Assembly (NCBI GenBank): GCA_025331565.1
Contig: JAFREQ010000035.1
Span: forward strand, 5,270,001-5,334,000
DNA from: Holacanthus passer
Lineage: Eukaryota; Chordata; Actinopteri; Pomacanthidae
DNA: 64,000 bases
Direction of reading: 5' to 3'
In this document: piece by piece, positions 1 to 13,900 of the stretch
How positions within the stretch are numbered: the first letter of the stretch is position 1
How the letters are laid out: each line of letters begins with the position of its first letter
Position numbers and translations under genes: made by a program
Notes under the pieces: model-generated
Told to the model about the DNA's origin: nothing
Databases searched by the model: none
Seen by the model: only the letters and a program-made list of their open reading frames with translations

Positions 1-2639
1 CGTTTTCTGGCACAATAGAAGCCCAGGTGGAAGAACACAAAGTCCTTAAGTTAAAAAAACCAAAACATATTAGTTGGAGTTAATCCCGACAGAAAGTCCT
101 CGGTGGCATCAATAGAGTATGCAGGGTATTTGCTGATGTGGATTCCTTTAAGGCATATTTGCTGTCTTTTTATTAGTTAGTAAACAGATAGTAAACTATG
201 AAGAAGGCTATGAAATATGTTTAGTGGTGAGAGAGAGAGTGATAACATTCAAAAGTGGTTCCCAGTCCTGAACACTGCAACCATGTGAATACAAAGCACA
301 GCATCACAACTAGCTGATTGTACAAGAAAATCTTGCACTTCATCTGTACGTGCAGCATTTAATTGGACAAATACTTGGCTTCCTTTTTCATGAATACACT
401 GCAGGTTCACCTTTTATACCCTGCAATGATTGGACAGAAGACACATCTTTTATCCTTGAGTTCTTTCAGACATTTACATTTAGTTTTCACTACAAAGGGA
501 CATTGTGGGCTGTTTAGATTTCATCCTGTAGGTTTCTAAAGCCTGCGTGCGTGCACATATCTGACCCGAGCACGCAGAATAATGCACTGAAAATAACACA
601 CAGACTGCCATTTTTCTGCCACCAGAAACTTGATTAGAATAATATAAAAGATCCTGTAGTTGCATGACATTTCTACACACAGGGCTGACATTGTCGTGGT
701 CCCTGCAGTCAGTACGACTACTTGAGTCACAGAGGGCTTAAATGCGAGAGGTGGAAAATGTCTCACGGTCATGTGAGTCACATTTCATGTCGTCGGCAGG
801 TAAAAAAAAAAAAAAAAGTACATCTGATGTGTGACAATCGTTTAGTTTAGTTCAAATCTTTTTATGTTCTTTCTTGTATTCCTACTGCAAGGACTGTTTC
901 TTTGTACGTTTGGGCGCACTGAAACATACAATTTCTTCAAAGAACGTCTGCGCAGTTGTTTTTGAATAGTGCAGCACAAGCTACAGAGGAGGCAACGTAA
1001 ATGGGAAAAGGAGGGAGAGAGGAAAACCAAGGCCACAGAAGAATACAAGCAGGCTTGCTCATGTCCCCCAACTACAACTTTTCACTACATTTACAGAAGC
1101 GATGAATACAGCATGCACATCCCGTCTGCTTAATATCTTCTACATGTGTCACACATACATTAGGCACACACGAGAAAAAGGACCTTGAGGTTCTGGAGGC
1201 TCTGTTATAGAGTGAGATGTGTTCCTGGCATGGTTTAAAACTGCTGAAACCCTTAGAGAGTAAAGTCATCTCAGTGAATATAAAGCCTATTTTCCTGCTC
1301 TGGTACAAGTGCAGTTTTCCATCTTCGGCGAATACTCGACAGTTTGATAAAATGAAAATCATGTGGCTATTACTCCACTCGGCAGATCTATATGTAGTTG
1401 AGAGAATATGTAAGAATCTGGTGTGAATTGTGATAGAAATTTTGATTCTCAAAGTGCACAGGTAAATGTCAAATAAGATGAGGGGGAGGTCACTGAAAAG
1501 ACCGAACACTGAACTAACATGAATTCAGGCGAATAAATTCACACAGAATAGATGTAAACAAACACATATTAGTCCGACTCTGTTACCGTAGGCTCACGCT
1601 AATGCCTCCAAGTTAAAAGCAATTCAGTGAAAATGACTAAACCTGAGGGCAAGAGGTGGTGGCACACTGCGAGATGTGTGTGTGTATCAAGTGGTTACAG
1701 ACTCTTTGTGCTGCCGCTCCAACAATGAAGCAATTTCGCTATTCAGCCTACAGAGATGATGCAGAAGGGAGTCCTTGAAGAAGAAGTTGTGGTTTAGACT
1801 TGTGTAACGTGTCTGTGTGCTACTGCAAATAGAGGAGCATGCATGTGAGGTGGTATCGGGTTTAGCAGCTTGAAATAATGAATGAGACATTAATCCTGGC
1901 TCACGGATCTATACAGCTGATATGTCCTAACATTAAGCGCAATAAACTCGAAAAAAAGTGAGCCTGAGGAAATGTCAATAAATCCAGTATAATTCGTTTT
2001 AAGTATAGAAAGGTCTCATCCATCACGAGTGACATTTTCGGCTCTCGCGCAGAGGTGTCATTCCCAGCTATCTCACGCTGACTCCCAATCACCTGTGTGG
2101 GTTTCTGTTTAGTTTTTAACTTCACTTCTTGTTTGTTTTGATGGACCCACGCAAAGCTGTGAGGAGAGCGAGTTCCGATATTAAAATCTGGTAACGCACG
2201 CTGTTAAAATCACCCTGGAATCCCCTGTTGATGTTTCTCTTCTTTCCTTCTGTCACGACTGTTTAACATAGATGAAAACAGCATAATTCAGATACCAAAT
2301 GTATTATTTATATTTGAATTAGTTTGGGCCTCAAAAAAAGAATAATTAAAATGATTTAAAGTTGCATTTATTTGATGTCCCCACAGTGTTGCAGAATATT
2401 GTAGTAACCAGTTTTCCTCCAAATATGCTTCCATTTTGAATTTGTTTTCCAGTCCAGAAAAAGTGAACCACATTGGTGCTTGAAATCGGGCTCTAAATAT
2501 TTTGGGAGCCTGTTTTTTTTTTTCAGTTATCCAGTTCTCTAACAAGGTATTTGACTTTGTGTTTAGCAATGCCAGCAGAGGCTCTGTGGACAGTGTCAGT
2601 CTGTCGGTCCACCATTCAACAACTCTTGCATGGATTGCT

Positions 2640-2950
2640 ATGTGTTCTAGTACAGACATTCATGATACTCAGAGGATGAACCCTAATGACTCTGGTGATG
2701 AGTTTAACTCAAGCAGTCTCATTGACGACTTTGTTTTTTAGTGAAATATCTTGGCAACTAATGGATGGATTGCCCTGAAATTTGCTACAGGCAATCATGG
2801 TTCCCCCTAGAAGATGAATTGTAATGACTTTGATGCCTTCTTCTAGCATCACCATGAGGTTTGTGGTTTTGAATGAAACTCTGGACACATATTCATGTCC
2901 CCCTCAGGAAGAATTGTAATCACTTTTGAAATCCTCTGACTTCTCTCCTA
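2640..2950. repeat. Degenerate interspersed repeat with three internal units
   Basis: Three diverged units of about 45 bases follow one another at roughly 100-130 base spacing, near 2658, 2791 and 2890. Each has the pattern 'attcatg..cc...agaggatgaa..taatgact'. They are separated by 'cttggcaactaatggatgg' and 'ccctgaaatttgctaca', wording I have often seen scattered in teleost introns. It looks like a fragment of a dispersed teleost repeat. I cannot name the family. Confidence 0.5.
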
Positions 2951-4331
2951 GCTCCAAAAATCATTCTTCAGAATATGAAACAGTTAAAAAAATACCTAGT
3001 GCGATGAAGCTGCTCTGGTGTCAGCTCAGTGACCCAAAACCATTAAGACACTTAATGTTGGTATTTTCAGTCGGATGAAACTTGTATTTTTCGAGTGTGG
3101 AGATGGAGCCGTGGGAGAGAAGTGAACAGCAGTAATCATTTCTGGAACAAATAGATCCGTTTTCCCATGTCAGTAAATCTTTCTAGTGTGAAAACGTGCT
3201 CTTTCATGGATGTTGCTTTGATTTCACTCTGAAGGATCAAAGATTTTTTTTTAATTAAGGGAGATGTCTCAAATGTTAGCTCTTCACTTTGAGGGAGCTT
3301 TAAACTGATTTACTGAAACGTGTCTTACTTATCTTTTGATGCTTGAAACAAAGAAAGAAATCAAGGTTAGTTTTTTAAGTTTTACTTCACTGATTACTGC
3401 TGCTGCTCTACTGATGTATATTCTTAATTATATTATCAAGGAGGTTCATAAAGTGAAAGAGATCACCAACAAGCAACTTACATAAAATGAAAATGAGAAA
3501 TGACTGAGCCAAGGGATTTAATGTAACAAACCTTACAGATGCAAAGGTGTTTGCTTCGTAAGTGACAAACTGCAGTCGATTAGCAAAGTTCAGACAAATC
3601 AAGATGAAAGAAGTACTGCAGCAGCCAATGAGGATTTCTAAATGCTCCGAGATCAATGATATTGAGGGCTGCTCTTAAATCAATGAGACAGACATCTGAT
3701 AGAGACCATGGCTCTGTGGATGATAGCACATCATTTTTACTTGGATCATTGCCGTCTCGGTGCAAGTGGTCTGATGGCAAATTGGAAGATGTCCTGGATT
3801 GAAAAAGCATGGACTTCTATTAGCCATGTGGAGCAGTGGATTTCATCTCGGTTTATCAACTGTGATTATTTCAGACCACTTCAGCCGTTCTCAGACTCCT
3901 TTAAAAAATGATGTAACACCTGCAACATCAAAAAAAGAGCCAGGAGCTCACAAAAGACAAAGAGTAAATCAAAATTTTATGGTGACGACATATTAAAAAA
4001 CAGGAGCTGAGCTGCTTCGGTTTAAAACATCTTCTTTGTTTTGTTTTTGTTTGTATGCGTCTATCAAATGGCAGTGAATGGATGAATGCATTTGCTGTCT
4101 GACAATTCATGTGCAGACAGTGATGAGTGGATTTGTTTGGTACAGTTTTTAGAGCCAAAGCCGTTGGTTCAGTATGGAACGTGTGTGTCTCTCTGCCTGG
4201 TGCTGCATACACTGTTTATGCACCTTCCCCATCCCTCGCCCTTTATTATGCTGCACATGGGTGACATAGGACTGAACCAGTGCGGGCTGCTCTATGTTCC
4301 GGCTGCATCTGCTTGTGAGCCCACAGGGAAT

Positions 4332-4360
4332 GGTGTGTGTGTGTGTGTGTGTGTGTGCGT
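4332..4360. repeat. (GT)n microsatellite
   Basis: An uninterrupted GT dinucleotide run upstream of the arvcf start exon. A second run lies 230 bases downstream. Open frames reading Thr-His repeats on the opposite strand are artefacts of this repeat. Confidence 0.95.
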
Positions 4361-4590
4361 GCACTTGCATGTGTGTGCACATGTGTGTACTCTGCCTGTG
4401 CACCAGGGCTGACAGAAAATATGGGTAGAGCACAGGGATTGCAGGGCTCTGCACTTACCTAAGCCATTCACAGGCTCAGCATCACACAGTTGATTCAGCA
4501 CCTTGCTAATAGCGCACACATTAACTGCAGAGGAACAGAACAGAGGAGGAGTGCAGTAATGAGAGGGAGCCCGGCGTTTATTGCTCCTCA

Positions 4591-4620
4591 CTGTGTGTGT
4601 GTGTGTGTGTGTGTGTGTGA
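4591..4620. repeat. (GT)n microsatellite
   Basis: About 14 uninterrupted GT units, 330 bases before the arvcf start codon. Confidence 0.95.
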
Positions 4621-4689
4621 GTGTGTTTGGATGTGTGAGAGAACGTCTGTGTTGAGCAAATGTGTGCACGGTGCATCCAGTGTGTGCTT

Positions 4690-4790
4690 GTGAGAGAAAG
4701 AGGAATAGAGGCAGAGAGAGGGAGAGAGGGAGGCAGAGAGAGAGAGAGGGAGTGAGGGAGAGAGATTGGGAGAGAGAGAGCGGACGTGTG
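4690..4790. repeat. Polypurine (GA-rich) tract
   Basis: About 100 bases that are nearly all A and G on the + strand, with many GAGAGAGA stretches, just upstream of the arvcf start exon. It probably lies in the 5' leader or core promoter. GA tracts in promoters can bind GAGA-type factors or adopt triplex structure; that role is inference. Confidence 0.9.
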
Positions 4791-4950
4791 TTAGTGAGAG
4801 CTGAGAGGAAGGATGGCTGCTCATGTTTGAACTGCCTCAAATGCTCAAAGGAAGAGTCAAGGCAAAAATTCAGCAGAGGCACAGAAACAGACGTCTCACT
4901 GGGGGACGCATCTTGTTCATCATTTGTGGGGAAGCAGAAAAGATTTGGCA

Positions 4951-7900
4951 ATGCCTGCTGAAGTGAAAGAGGTAAGTGTGTGGTGGAATGGCTCTGTTTG
5001 CTCTGTACCCTCCCTTTTTTTTTTTTTTTGCCTATCAGTTTTTTTTTCTTCCTGCAGAGAACTGTAGCCCTCCACAGCTTTGCATTCTGCCTCTGTCATG
5101 ATGAATGAAGGAGGCATCAATCGCTTCACCTCCTTGCCTCTCACTGCTGTTCGGTGCAGTCTCCTTGTGTGCATGGGGACATGATGCTAACATCTTCATC
5201 AAGTGTGTGTGTGTGTGCATGTGTGTGTGCGCATGTGTGCACACGCATGGCTGTGCATGTGTGCAAATGCATAGGCAAGCTTATAAGGGGGGGATAATCT
5301 TTGATTGCATTATGAGGAGAGGTTGTCCCTCTAGGGGGAAAATGCTGCACACACTCTGGTAAGAGTATTGCCATGATGTATCAGAGACATTAAATCTGAC
5401 CATGCAGCATTTAACTATTTGAGGATCAGAGCATAACCAGGCTCCAAATAGAAACTTTGAGAATGCATATCCTTTGCATCTTTCATTTTCAAGGACCAGC
5501 CTAATTGAATAATGGGTGGAGAAGATGTATTGCATAATGAAGAATGGTGTTTCTGCAGGAAACAAGTCTTAAATAAGAAGAGTCTGCAAGATCTGTCATT
5601 TCCGTGCCAATGTGATTCACAATGTACAGTAAGAAATCCTGTAAATTTACAGTGACCATTATGAGCATCACTGATTCAACAGATAGTGGAGGGCAGATGA
5701 GTTGTGACAAAGTTGTGACTAATATCTTCTGACATCAGTGGGCTGATGTCATGTTTTATTATCCAGTGGGAGCATTACTTGCTCAATCCCACAGTCTGAT
5801 AAAGACAAACTGCCTGTTAAGCCAAATTTATTCACACGTTTGATCACTACGAAATGACTCGGCCCTGCTGATTTAACTGCAATTGAGAGAGTGGCCATTT
5901 TTCAAACCATCTTTCCTTTCTGAAACGGATTCTTGACAAGTTTGAGTCGTGGCTTGTGGCTGTTGTGCCCTTGAGCTGGTCACCAAAATCTGAACTCACT
6001 GAGCATTAGATCAGCCTCTGTGTCTCCCAAAATAATACCCTGGCTGCAGCTGGCCTCAATACTGAGAGTTGACGGGAACAAGATGCTAATCATGTCATTC
6101 TGTCTCCTGCATGGCTGCACCTAACATCTATATACCATACCTCGTTTTTCTGGAAGCTAAGTCAGATTCAGAAGCATCATCTCGACCTATTTGGCTCTGT
6201 GAGCACACTTAGTTAGTGATGGTGCAGTGAGTTATTTAAATGAGCTTTGACTCACAGAGGCCTGGCCTTCCCTGGAGCTTGAATCAGACAGGGACAGCAC
6301 ACAGGCCTCCGTCCAGCCTATTATCGTCCTCCAAATCCTTAATCAAGCTGTCTGTAGAGGACAGTAGTACCCTGTCTGTCTTTTGGCCAGCCGTTCATTT
6401 AAAGCTGCCTAACAATATCCAATCAGCCTCCCCCGGAGGTGTTCGAGTCAGTCTCCCTGCTGTCAATTTCTCCTGCGCGACCCTTTCATCTCCTCGTCCC
6501 TCCGACACATTTCGCACGTGGATATGAGGGGCTCTTGTGTTTGGTGAAGTGTTTGAAAAGCGAATCAAGCTCTCTCTCCCTCCACATTCAGTCAGCTGTT
6601 CACTGCAGCCTGATTTAATGCAGTGGAGTTGAGTTCTCAGCACTTGTTCGGTTTAATGCCGCAGCCTCAGAAAGAGGAGAGTTTGGGGAGATTTAACAGC
6701 TTGTTGGGTTTTTCTTTTTATATCTCGGCACATCATTCAGCATATTGTATATCATTTGGCATATCAGGTGAGATTATATGCATTTGTGTCTTGAAGTGAA
6801 AATTGATGTAGGCAAATAGTAAAATGGGCCATAAATGATGCAGTAGAATTGATTCCACAATATAACCTTTTAATCATACTCTCTTATGTTTTGATGGGTT
6901 GTTTGTGCTCGTGTTTGTTGGAGATTTTAGAGAAACTCAACCGCTGCAATCAGGAAGATAATCAGATATTGATGGAGACCATTAGAGCAGTGGAGCAAAT
7001 TTTTGTAGACACGCCGAAATGAATGCAAAGTTTGCAAGAAAATCAGCATAAAATGTGTTTACAGTCAAATAGTGCCTCCAGTTCTTTCTCAGACCAAGAT
7101 GCTGAATAATTAATCCACTCTGGTTAATGAAACCCATTTTTTTGGGAAGAAAAGAGAATTTAAGTTCTGCTTGAAATAAACAAGTGGAAATTACAGAAAT
7201 ATCCACACGTTGTCGGCACAGAAGCGGCTGGGTTACTGATTCGAGCGTCAGTGGAGGGATGTCGATGACTGACAGCTCACATCCACTCCCATTATAATGT
7301 TGCTGTGTTTTGTCAAGGGGCTCTTTTTTTTTTTACACACTTACATAACACAATGGGGACTGTCACCATCTGTTTAGAGGCATTAAAGCACACAAATATG
7401 TCTATGAAATGGTCAGTTTGACCAAAAGTGAAAGGTCTGCTCTTGGATATATTGGAAAAGGCAGATCAAATCAATAATACTTAGTAATTTTCAGTGTTGC
7501 TTTTGGCCAATTCAGACACAGATAACAATATAGATATGTTTCATCTCATGCATGATGTTCCCACCAGTCAAGCTGACCTACTAAACTGACACCCGGTGCA
7601 GATGTATACTTCTGAAAAACACTGCTTTACCCCATTTATCACCAAACACTACACTGTTTGTGTTTATTTTTGTTACTTCTTCTTCTATTTTTTTATTTCT
7701 ATTTTTTTTACACAACTGTCTGATCTGTAAAAGCCTCCCTTTGCGATGCTGCCTGTCAGTTTTGGTACATATCAAAAGAATCAAATCTGCTCCCTGGAAT
7801 CATTAAAGAAGTTGGACAAAAAGTGCAAAGAAAGTTGGATGATAACTTAATCCATTTAAAATTGACGTGCAGCAAATTTAAAAACGAACTGAGCCTGAAA

Positions 7901-10900
7901 CTGAAACAGAAATTGCCGAATGCGTCTAAAATAAATGAAAGAACACTCCAGTGCGCATGTAATTAACAAACCAATCATGCGTGCATGTAGCAAATGATTC
8001 TGATATATCAGGAATCATTTTTCTATTTGTTATAGCAATAGTTTGCTTTAAAGCAATTATTGCCTGATAGAGATAAGCTAACGGATGTATTGTGCATCTT
8101 AGTCTGCACACAATGATATGACACCTGAGAAACCTCTTAGTTAAATAAGTAGTAAAAGCATTACTCATCTATTTATTATATAACTCTGTATATTTACTGT
8201 CTGCACTTGATCACTACAGAACTGCTTTGAACCGGCAGGAGTATTGTTTTCCTATGAACAGATTACCCAATTAGATTATGTCCAGACGGATGTTTAATTT
8301 ATCTGAATCTAATTTAAAATTAGTTTGTATACTGGCATTTTTCAGCATGTATTGAACCGTTCATGTTATACAAATTATACGATAATGGACTCGGCTCACA
8401 GACCAGCATCAAGCGCAGCTCCTTTATCATTTGAAGACAGCCTTAATGACGTGATGTGCCACCATGATGCTGTATAATGTAAACATTATGTACAACCCCA
8501 ATTCCAAAGATCATTTAAACCCTCTATTTGATTGAAAATAGTGCAAAGACAACATATCAAATGTTGAAAATGAAACAATATATTATTCCATGAAAAATAT
8601 ATGCTCATTTTAAATTTGATGCCAGCAACACTTTTCAAAAGAGTTGGGACAGGAACAACAAAACATCTGGAGGAACATCTCCCAACCAACTGGGTTAATT
8701 TGCAACAGGTTAGTAACATGACTGGGTATAAAAAGAGCATTCCAGAGAGGCTGATGTTCCTCAGCGTAAAATTGCAAATAATTTGGGGATTTCTTCATCT
8801 AGAGTCCATAATATGATTAAAAGATTCAGACAATCAGAAGAAATCTCTGTAGAAAAGAAACAAGGCCAAAAACCAATACTGGATGGCCGTGATCTTCAGG
8901 CCCCTTTCAATGCACTGCATTGAAAACAGACACGACTCTGTAGTGGAAATCACTGCATGGGCTCAAAATTGCTGCATCCACAAATGCAATTTAAAACTGT
9001 ACCATGCAAAGAGGAAACCATATATAAACATGATCCAGAAACGTTGGCGACTTCTCTGGACCCAAGCCAATTTAAGATGGACTGAGGCCAAGTGGAAAAC
9101 TGTCCTGTGGTCTGATGAATCAAAATCTGACATTCTTTTAGGAAATCATGGATGCGTGTCCTCCGCTCTAGGGAGGAGAGGGACCACCCGGCTTGTTGCC
9201 AGCGCACAGTTCAAAAGCCAGCATCCGTGATGGTATGGGGATGTATAAGTGCCCATGGTCGCTTACACATCTGGGAAGACCATTAACGCTGAACAATATA
9301 TAAATGTTTTGGAGCAACATATGCTGCCAAGTAGATGTCGTCATTTTCATGGAGGATCTTGCATATTTCAGAAAGACAATGCCAAACCACATTCCTCACG
9401 TATAACAACAGCAGGGTTTAAATGATTTACAAACCATCAAAATCTGATCTTATCAACATTTTACACATTTTGGAATCGGGGTTGTACATCATATACGCAA
9501 ACAATGCTGGAGAGATGCTGAGCAGTAACAGTGTCTTACTCATGCCTGTCTGTGTGGTTTAGGAGCAGAGTTCAGAGGGGCCTCCTCCGCTATCTTTGTC
9601 CCAGGAGGCCAAAGAGGCGACTCTGGATAACCCGTCCACCAATGACGAACTGGACACGCCCACCTCCATCGCCTCTGTGATGACCTCAACCAATGAGAGC
9701 TCCACGGAGACCGACACCCCGCAGCAGACAGACTCTGAGGTTCGAGACATTTTGTTTGGTACTACTTTGTCACCTATCGACTTCCTGCAGTCTGCTACAA
9801 CAAAGTTCAACTGATTCAGACCACAGACTTTAAAAAAAGTCTTGAGGCCACTAGGGAAAACTTTTGTGGATATTTTATTGTAAAAATTATATATGGGAAT
9901 AAATAACTTTTTAAGCTTATGAGCATCTATCTCAATTTGACTTGGATTTTCCTATGATGTGATCTGAGCAATGAGGACATAAGAAAAGGGAGGAGTTACA
10001 AAATAAAAAGAGCCAGTAAAACAACACGGGAATGCAACTGGCATTTTTAAAATTTAGTTTTGATTTTTATGTAAAATAATAGATTAAAACCTTTTAATTT
10101 TTTTTTCTCAAAATCATCAGTGATTTTACTATGATTTTACTTTCAGATATACTATACTAGATATATAAACAAGAGCCATTTGTCACTTCTGTGACTCTGC
10201 AGATCCTCTTGAAATGCTGTTATTTACCAAATTTTTGTATTTGCTTTTTTATTCATTGTCACCAGATTTGTTGTAAGGAATACAAACAATATGCTCCAAA
10301 CAGGAAATTCTCGACAGACACGCAAAAAGCAATCCCTTCTCACCTCCTATGGGTCTGGTCACTGTAAATTTCTATATGAATGAATATAAAGTTCTCTTCA
10401 ACTATAATATTATAACACTGAGTTTTAGTTGCTCTGATAGGCAGAGAAAGAAAAAGCCCTCTGGGGCAACAATACCATGAAATTTAATGCAATTAGTTTC
10501 TGTTTCATCGAGTTGCTGGATATTTACATGTTTTTGTGCTTAAAATGACAAGATTTTATTCACACTCTGCTAGGAAGGAGGAGTTAAAATCAAAATCAGT
10601 TTACTTAACCAGACAATTAAATTTCCTGCAAATTTACTCCGCTTCTAAACAGTGGCTGGACCTCAAGTTGTTTCATCAGACTCCAATCTAAACTCATTTT
10701 CAACAAGGGGAATTCATTATTCTTTGGCAGGAAAGAAGAATTCATTATTTACTGGTGGCTCAGAAAGCCAGGGAAGTGTTGAAATGATGATGATTGATCA
10801 TCACTATGAGAAATGAGCTGGGGTGGGCTGTACAGCTCAGATGAGTGATAAACACACAGCGTAGGTAACAGAAGCATGTTTGGTCTATTCCAAGTAAATT

Positions 10901-13900
10901 AAGACCAAATAGTTCCTGCTCTGACTGTAAACACACCAATTTGCTGGCATTTAATCGGATAGAGCTTTCAGACAAATGGGATTTTAAAGACTAACAGAGA
11001 TTCTGATTAGACTTTTGTAGAGATACAGTAATAGCTGTGGTGCATCAATCCTTGTAGGAGTCGAAGGTGGTGGAACAAGAGGGTGAACAGGCTCCCGGCG
11101 AGAGCCACGAGTCCTCGGAGACACTGCAGGAGAACCTCCAGACACCAGACACACCTGATCTCACATCGACTCCAGAGGCTCAAGATAACACCACTAGTGA
11201 GCAGCTTATTCGTCAAGCAAACGTCGAGCCCTCTGCGTCTGTTACACCGACCACAACGACCATGGCACCCCCACAACCTGAGGTGGTGCCGCAGCCTGGG
11301 GAGCCTCTGCCAGCGAACCCAGACAGGCAGAGCAGAATCTACACCCTCCCCGACAGCTACAGAGGCATCGGGGGTGACTTGTGTGCAGGGTATGGAAGTC
11401 TGTCCCGTGCCACCCTCCACGGCTACTGGCCCGCTAAGAACTTCCCGCCGGGGGCTCACTACACCTTACCCTTCCTCAGGGACAGCTACGCCCCCGCAGG
11501 TCTAAGCAGCCAGACGGAAGAGGATGGACTCAGCGAACGAGGAGACAACCCTCTGGACATAAAGACTGACCACCCAGCTGCCAGTTACCCAACACTGGGG
11601 GGAATCCACCAGTTCAGGCCAATTACAACCATGGAGCTCCTCAGAGAGCCCTCCAGAACCAGGTAAGAGGACATTAGATCAAACTTTGTCGATCCCATAG
11701 GAGAGACTGAGTAAATGGGTTTCAAGGGCTTTTGTGGTTTCCATGTTATCTCAACATAGGGTCAAATACAGATCAATGCATGTACTCAGGCACTAAAAAG
11801 TACACTAAAAATTATTTGTTTTAAAATGTATCTCTGTGCAAAACCTTGTGCTCTGTGGCAGGTTTAGGATGAAGTCTGTTTTTGTAAGGTCAATCTTTGA
11901 TCCAATTAAACTTTTTTGGCTGGAAATCAAACAGGGAAGGTAAAGGATACTCAGTCTGTGTCACTGAAATATCAATATGGTACCAAATAATGAGATCACC
12001 TTTAACAAAGGTTACTAGACAGCCACAAGAAAGTCAATTCACCTTTGACATTAATAGCAAGAATAAACAACAGTACGACAGCTTTTAAAACTGGATAACA
12101 GGAACATGTTACAACAAATATTATATGTGAGGTAAATGTGGCCAAATGCCTGAACACCAAGCCTATTTTGTTTTCAACAGAAAGTTTGACTGGATTTTAT
12201 ATATCCATATTTTATGCAAAATAATGTATTGCCAGTGACACGTTATTAATGCTTTGAATGAAAAGATGTGTAATCCATATAAAACTATCATGCAAAAACA
12301 TCTAAGCATGGATGTTTTTCTATGCATGGTCCCAAACTTTCAGAGGCACCAGGCATATCTCGAAAGAACAAAGAAAAATGTAAAGAAAGCGAGAGAGTAT
12401 GTTTATTGTGTTTTATACTGCCACAGTGACAAACACATCCGAACGATGTCCAAATCAACACTCTGGCTAATTTTATCACACAGGACCTGCTGTGATAATA
12501 ATATATATTTAACTTTGTAGGTGCACACCCAGTTGTTGCCTCTATCCTGTTCCTGTAAGTCAGCCTGGACAATAGAAAGACAGATGGACAGCAGTTAAGG
12601 AGCAGCTGGTATCAATCAGTAATGGCAGCCTGCTGCAAAGTCAATAAATAAGGAGGTTTCACCTGTTATTGCCTGCCAGAAGCTTTTCCTTAGCCCGTAT
12701 AAAGTGACAGAGCTGTTTGCAAAAGATACAAGCAACTCACTTATGCAGTTAAACTCACTGGAGCCCAGTTTATTAGACGGAGAAATGCCACTCAACCTGT
12801 TGAATATAAGAGGAATAGTTTGACATTTTGGGAATTGCACTCATCCACTTTCTTATTGATAATTAGATTAAAAGATCGATACCACACTCGTATCCGTCTG
12901 TTAAATACAAGACTACAGCCAGGAATGAATCAATGTGTTTCCTAAAATGTTGATTCACACTCAAATGATCCAAATTCAAGATTGATGATTGTGAATTTTT
13001 GCACTGATCCCAACATGCATGCATGACTTTGTCTGTCTATTCAGAGGTGGCTATGATGACGCCTTCATGGCCCAGCTGGAGGGGAACCTGAATCCTTTCT
13101 TCCAGGCCATGTGCCGAGCACAGACCCTGCAGTTTCCTCACAAACGCAGCAGCATGGTTAGCTTGGACAGCATCCGCAGAGACCCGCGCTGGAGAGATCC
13201 CAACCTGCACGAAGTGATCTCCATGCTCAGCCACCCAATGGACCCGGTCAAGTCCAATGCTGCCGCCTATTTGCAGCACCTGTGTTACGAGAACGACCGC
13301 ATCAAGCAGGAGGTGCGCCAGCTGAACGGGGTGCCAATGCTGGTGGAATTACTTGACCACCCTAAACCCGAGGTCCACCGCAAGGCCTGCGGTGCTTTGC
13401 GCAACATATCCTACGGAAAAGACCATAATAACAAAATGGCCATCAAGAACTGTGATGGCATCCAAGCTTTAGTCAGGCTACTGAGGAAGTGTAGCAGCAT
13501 GGAGGTCAAAGAGTTAGTCACAGGTACAACTCAGTTCTTGACTCTCCCCGGAGCCGTAACCTGCAGTCCTTCATTTTATTTCTACAGCCTTTGTGTGTTT
13601 CCCCTGCAGGCACTCTGTGGAACCTCTCCTCGCATGAGCCACTGAAGATGATAGTTATCAACAACGGGCTTCAAACGCTGACCGACGAGATCATCATCCC
13701 ACACTCGGGCTGGAGGAAAGACTCAGTCGACCCCTCCAAACTGATGAGCACCGAGTGGACCACAGTCTTCAAGAACACCTCTGGATGCCTGAGGTAAACT
13801 TGGCCGCTATAACGGAACGCATTACTGCTAAAAGCTGACTTGTCGCAGCTTTGCTAACAAAGTTGTTCCTGCAGGAACGTCAGCTCAGACGGAGCCGAGG

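Larger units (their letters stand above)
1..4950. other. Non-coding region upstream of the arvcf start exon
   Basis: I see no exon with family similarity on either strand. The open frames here are short, lack splice-compatible neighbours and resemble no protein I know. The stretch contains a degenerate interspersed repeat (about 2640-2950) and, in its last 650 bases, GT and GA simple repeats leading into the first recognised coding exon of arvcf. The last 150 bases or so are probably 5' UTR of that exon. The rest may be promoter or an upstream intron if other arvcf isoforms start further left. Confidence 0.6.

Noticed and set aside
2288..2659. 123-codon - strand frame
   Set aside because: No similarity that I recognise; it overlaps the start of an interspersed repeat.
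4149..4951. Long open frames on the - strand rich in His-Thr and Ser-Leu
   Set aside because: They translate the GT and GA simple repeats; there is no protein family similarity and no splice context.
9563..9814. Extension of the second arvcf exon to a stop at 9814
   Set aside because: A donor GT at 9740 gives a phase-0 junction to 11058; the extension is intron read-through.
11007..11459. 150-codon frame on the - strand
   Set aside because: Shadow of the large arvcf exon 11058-11662, whose + strand frame joins in phase on both sides.
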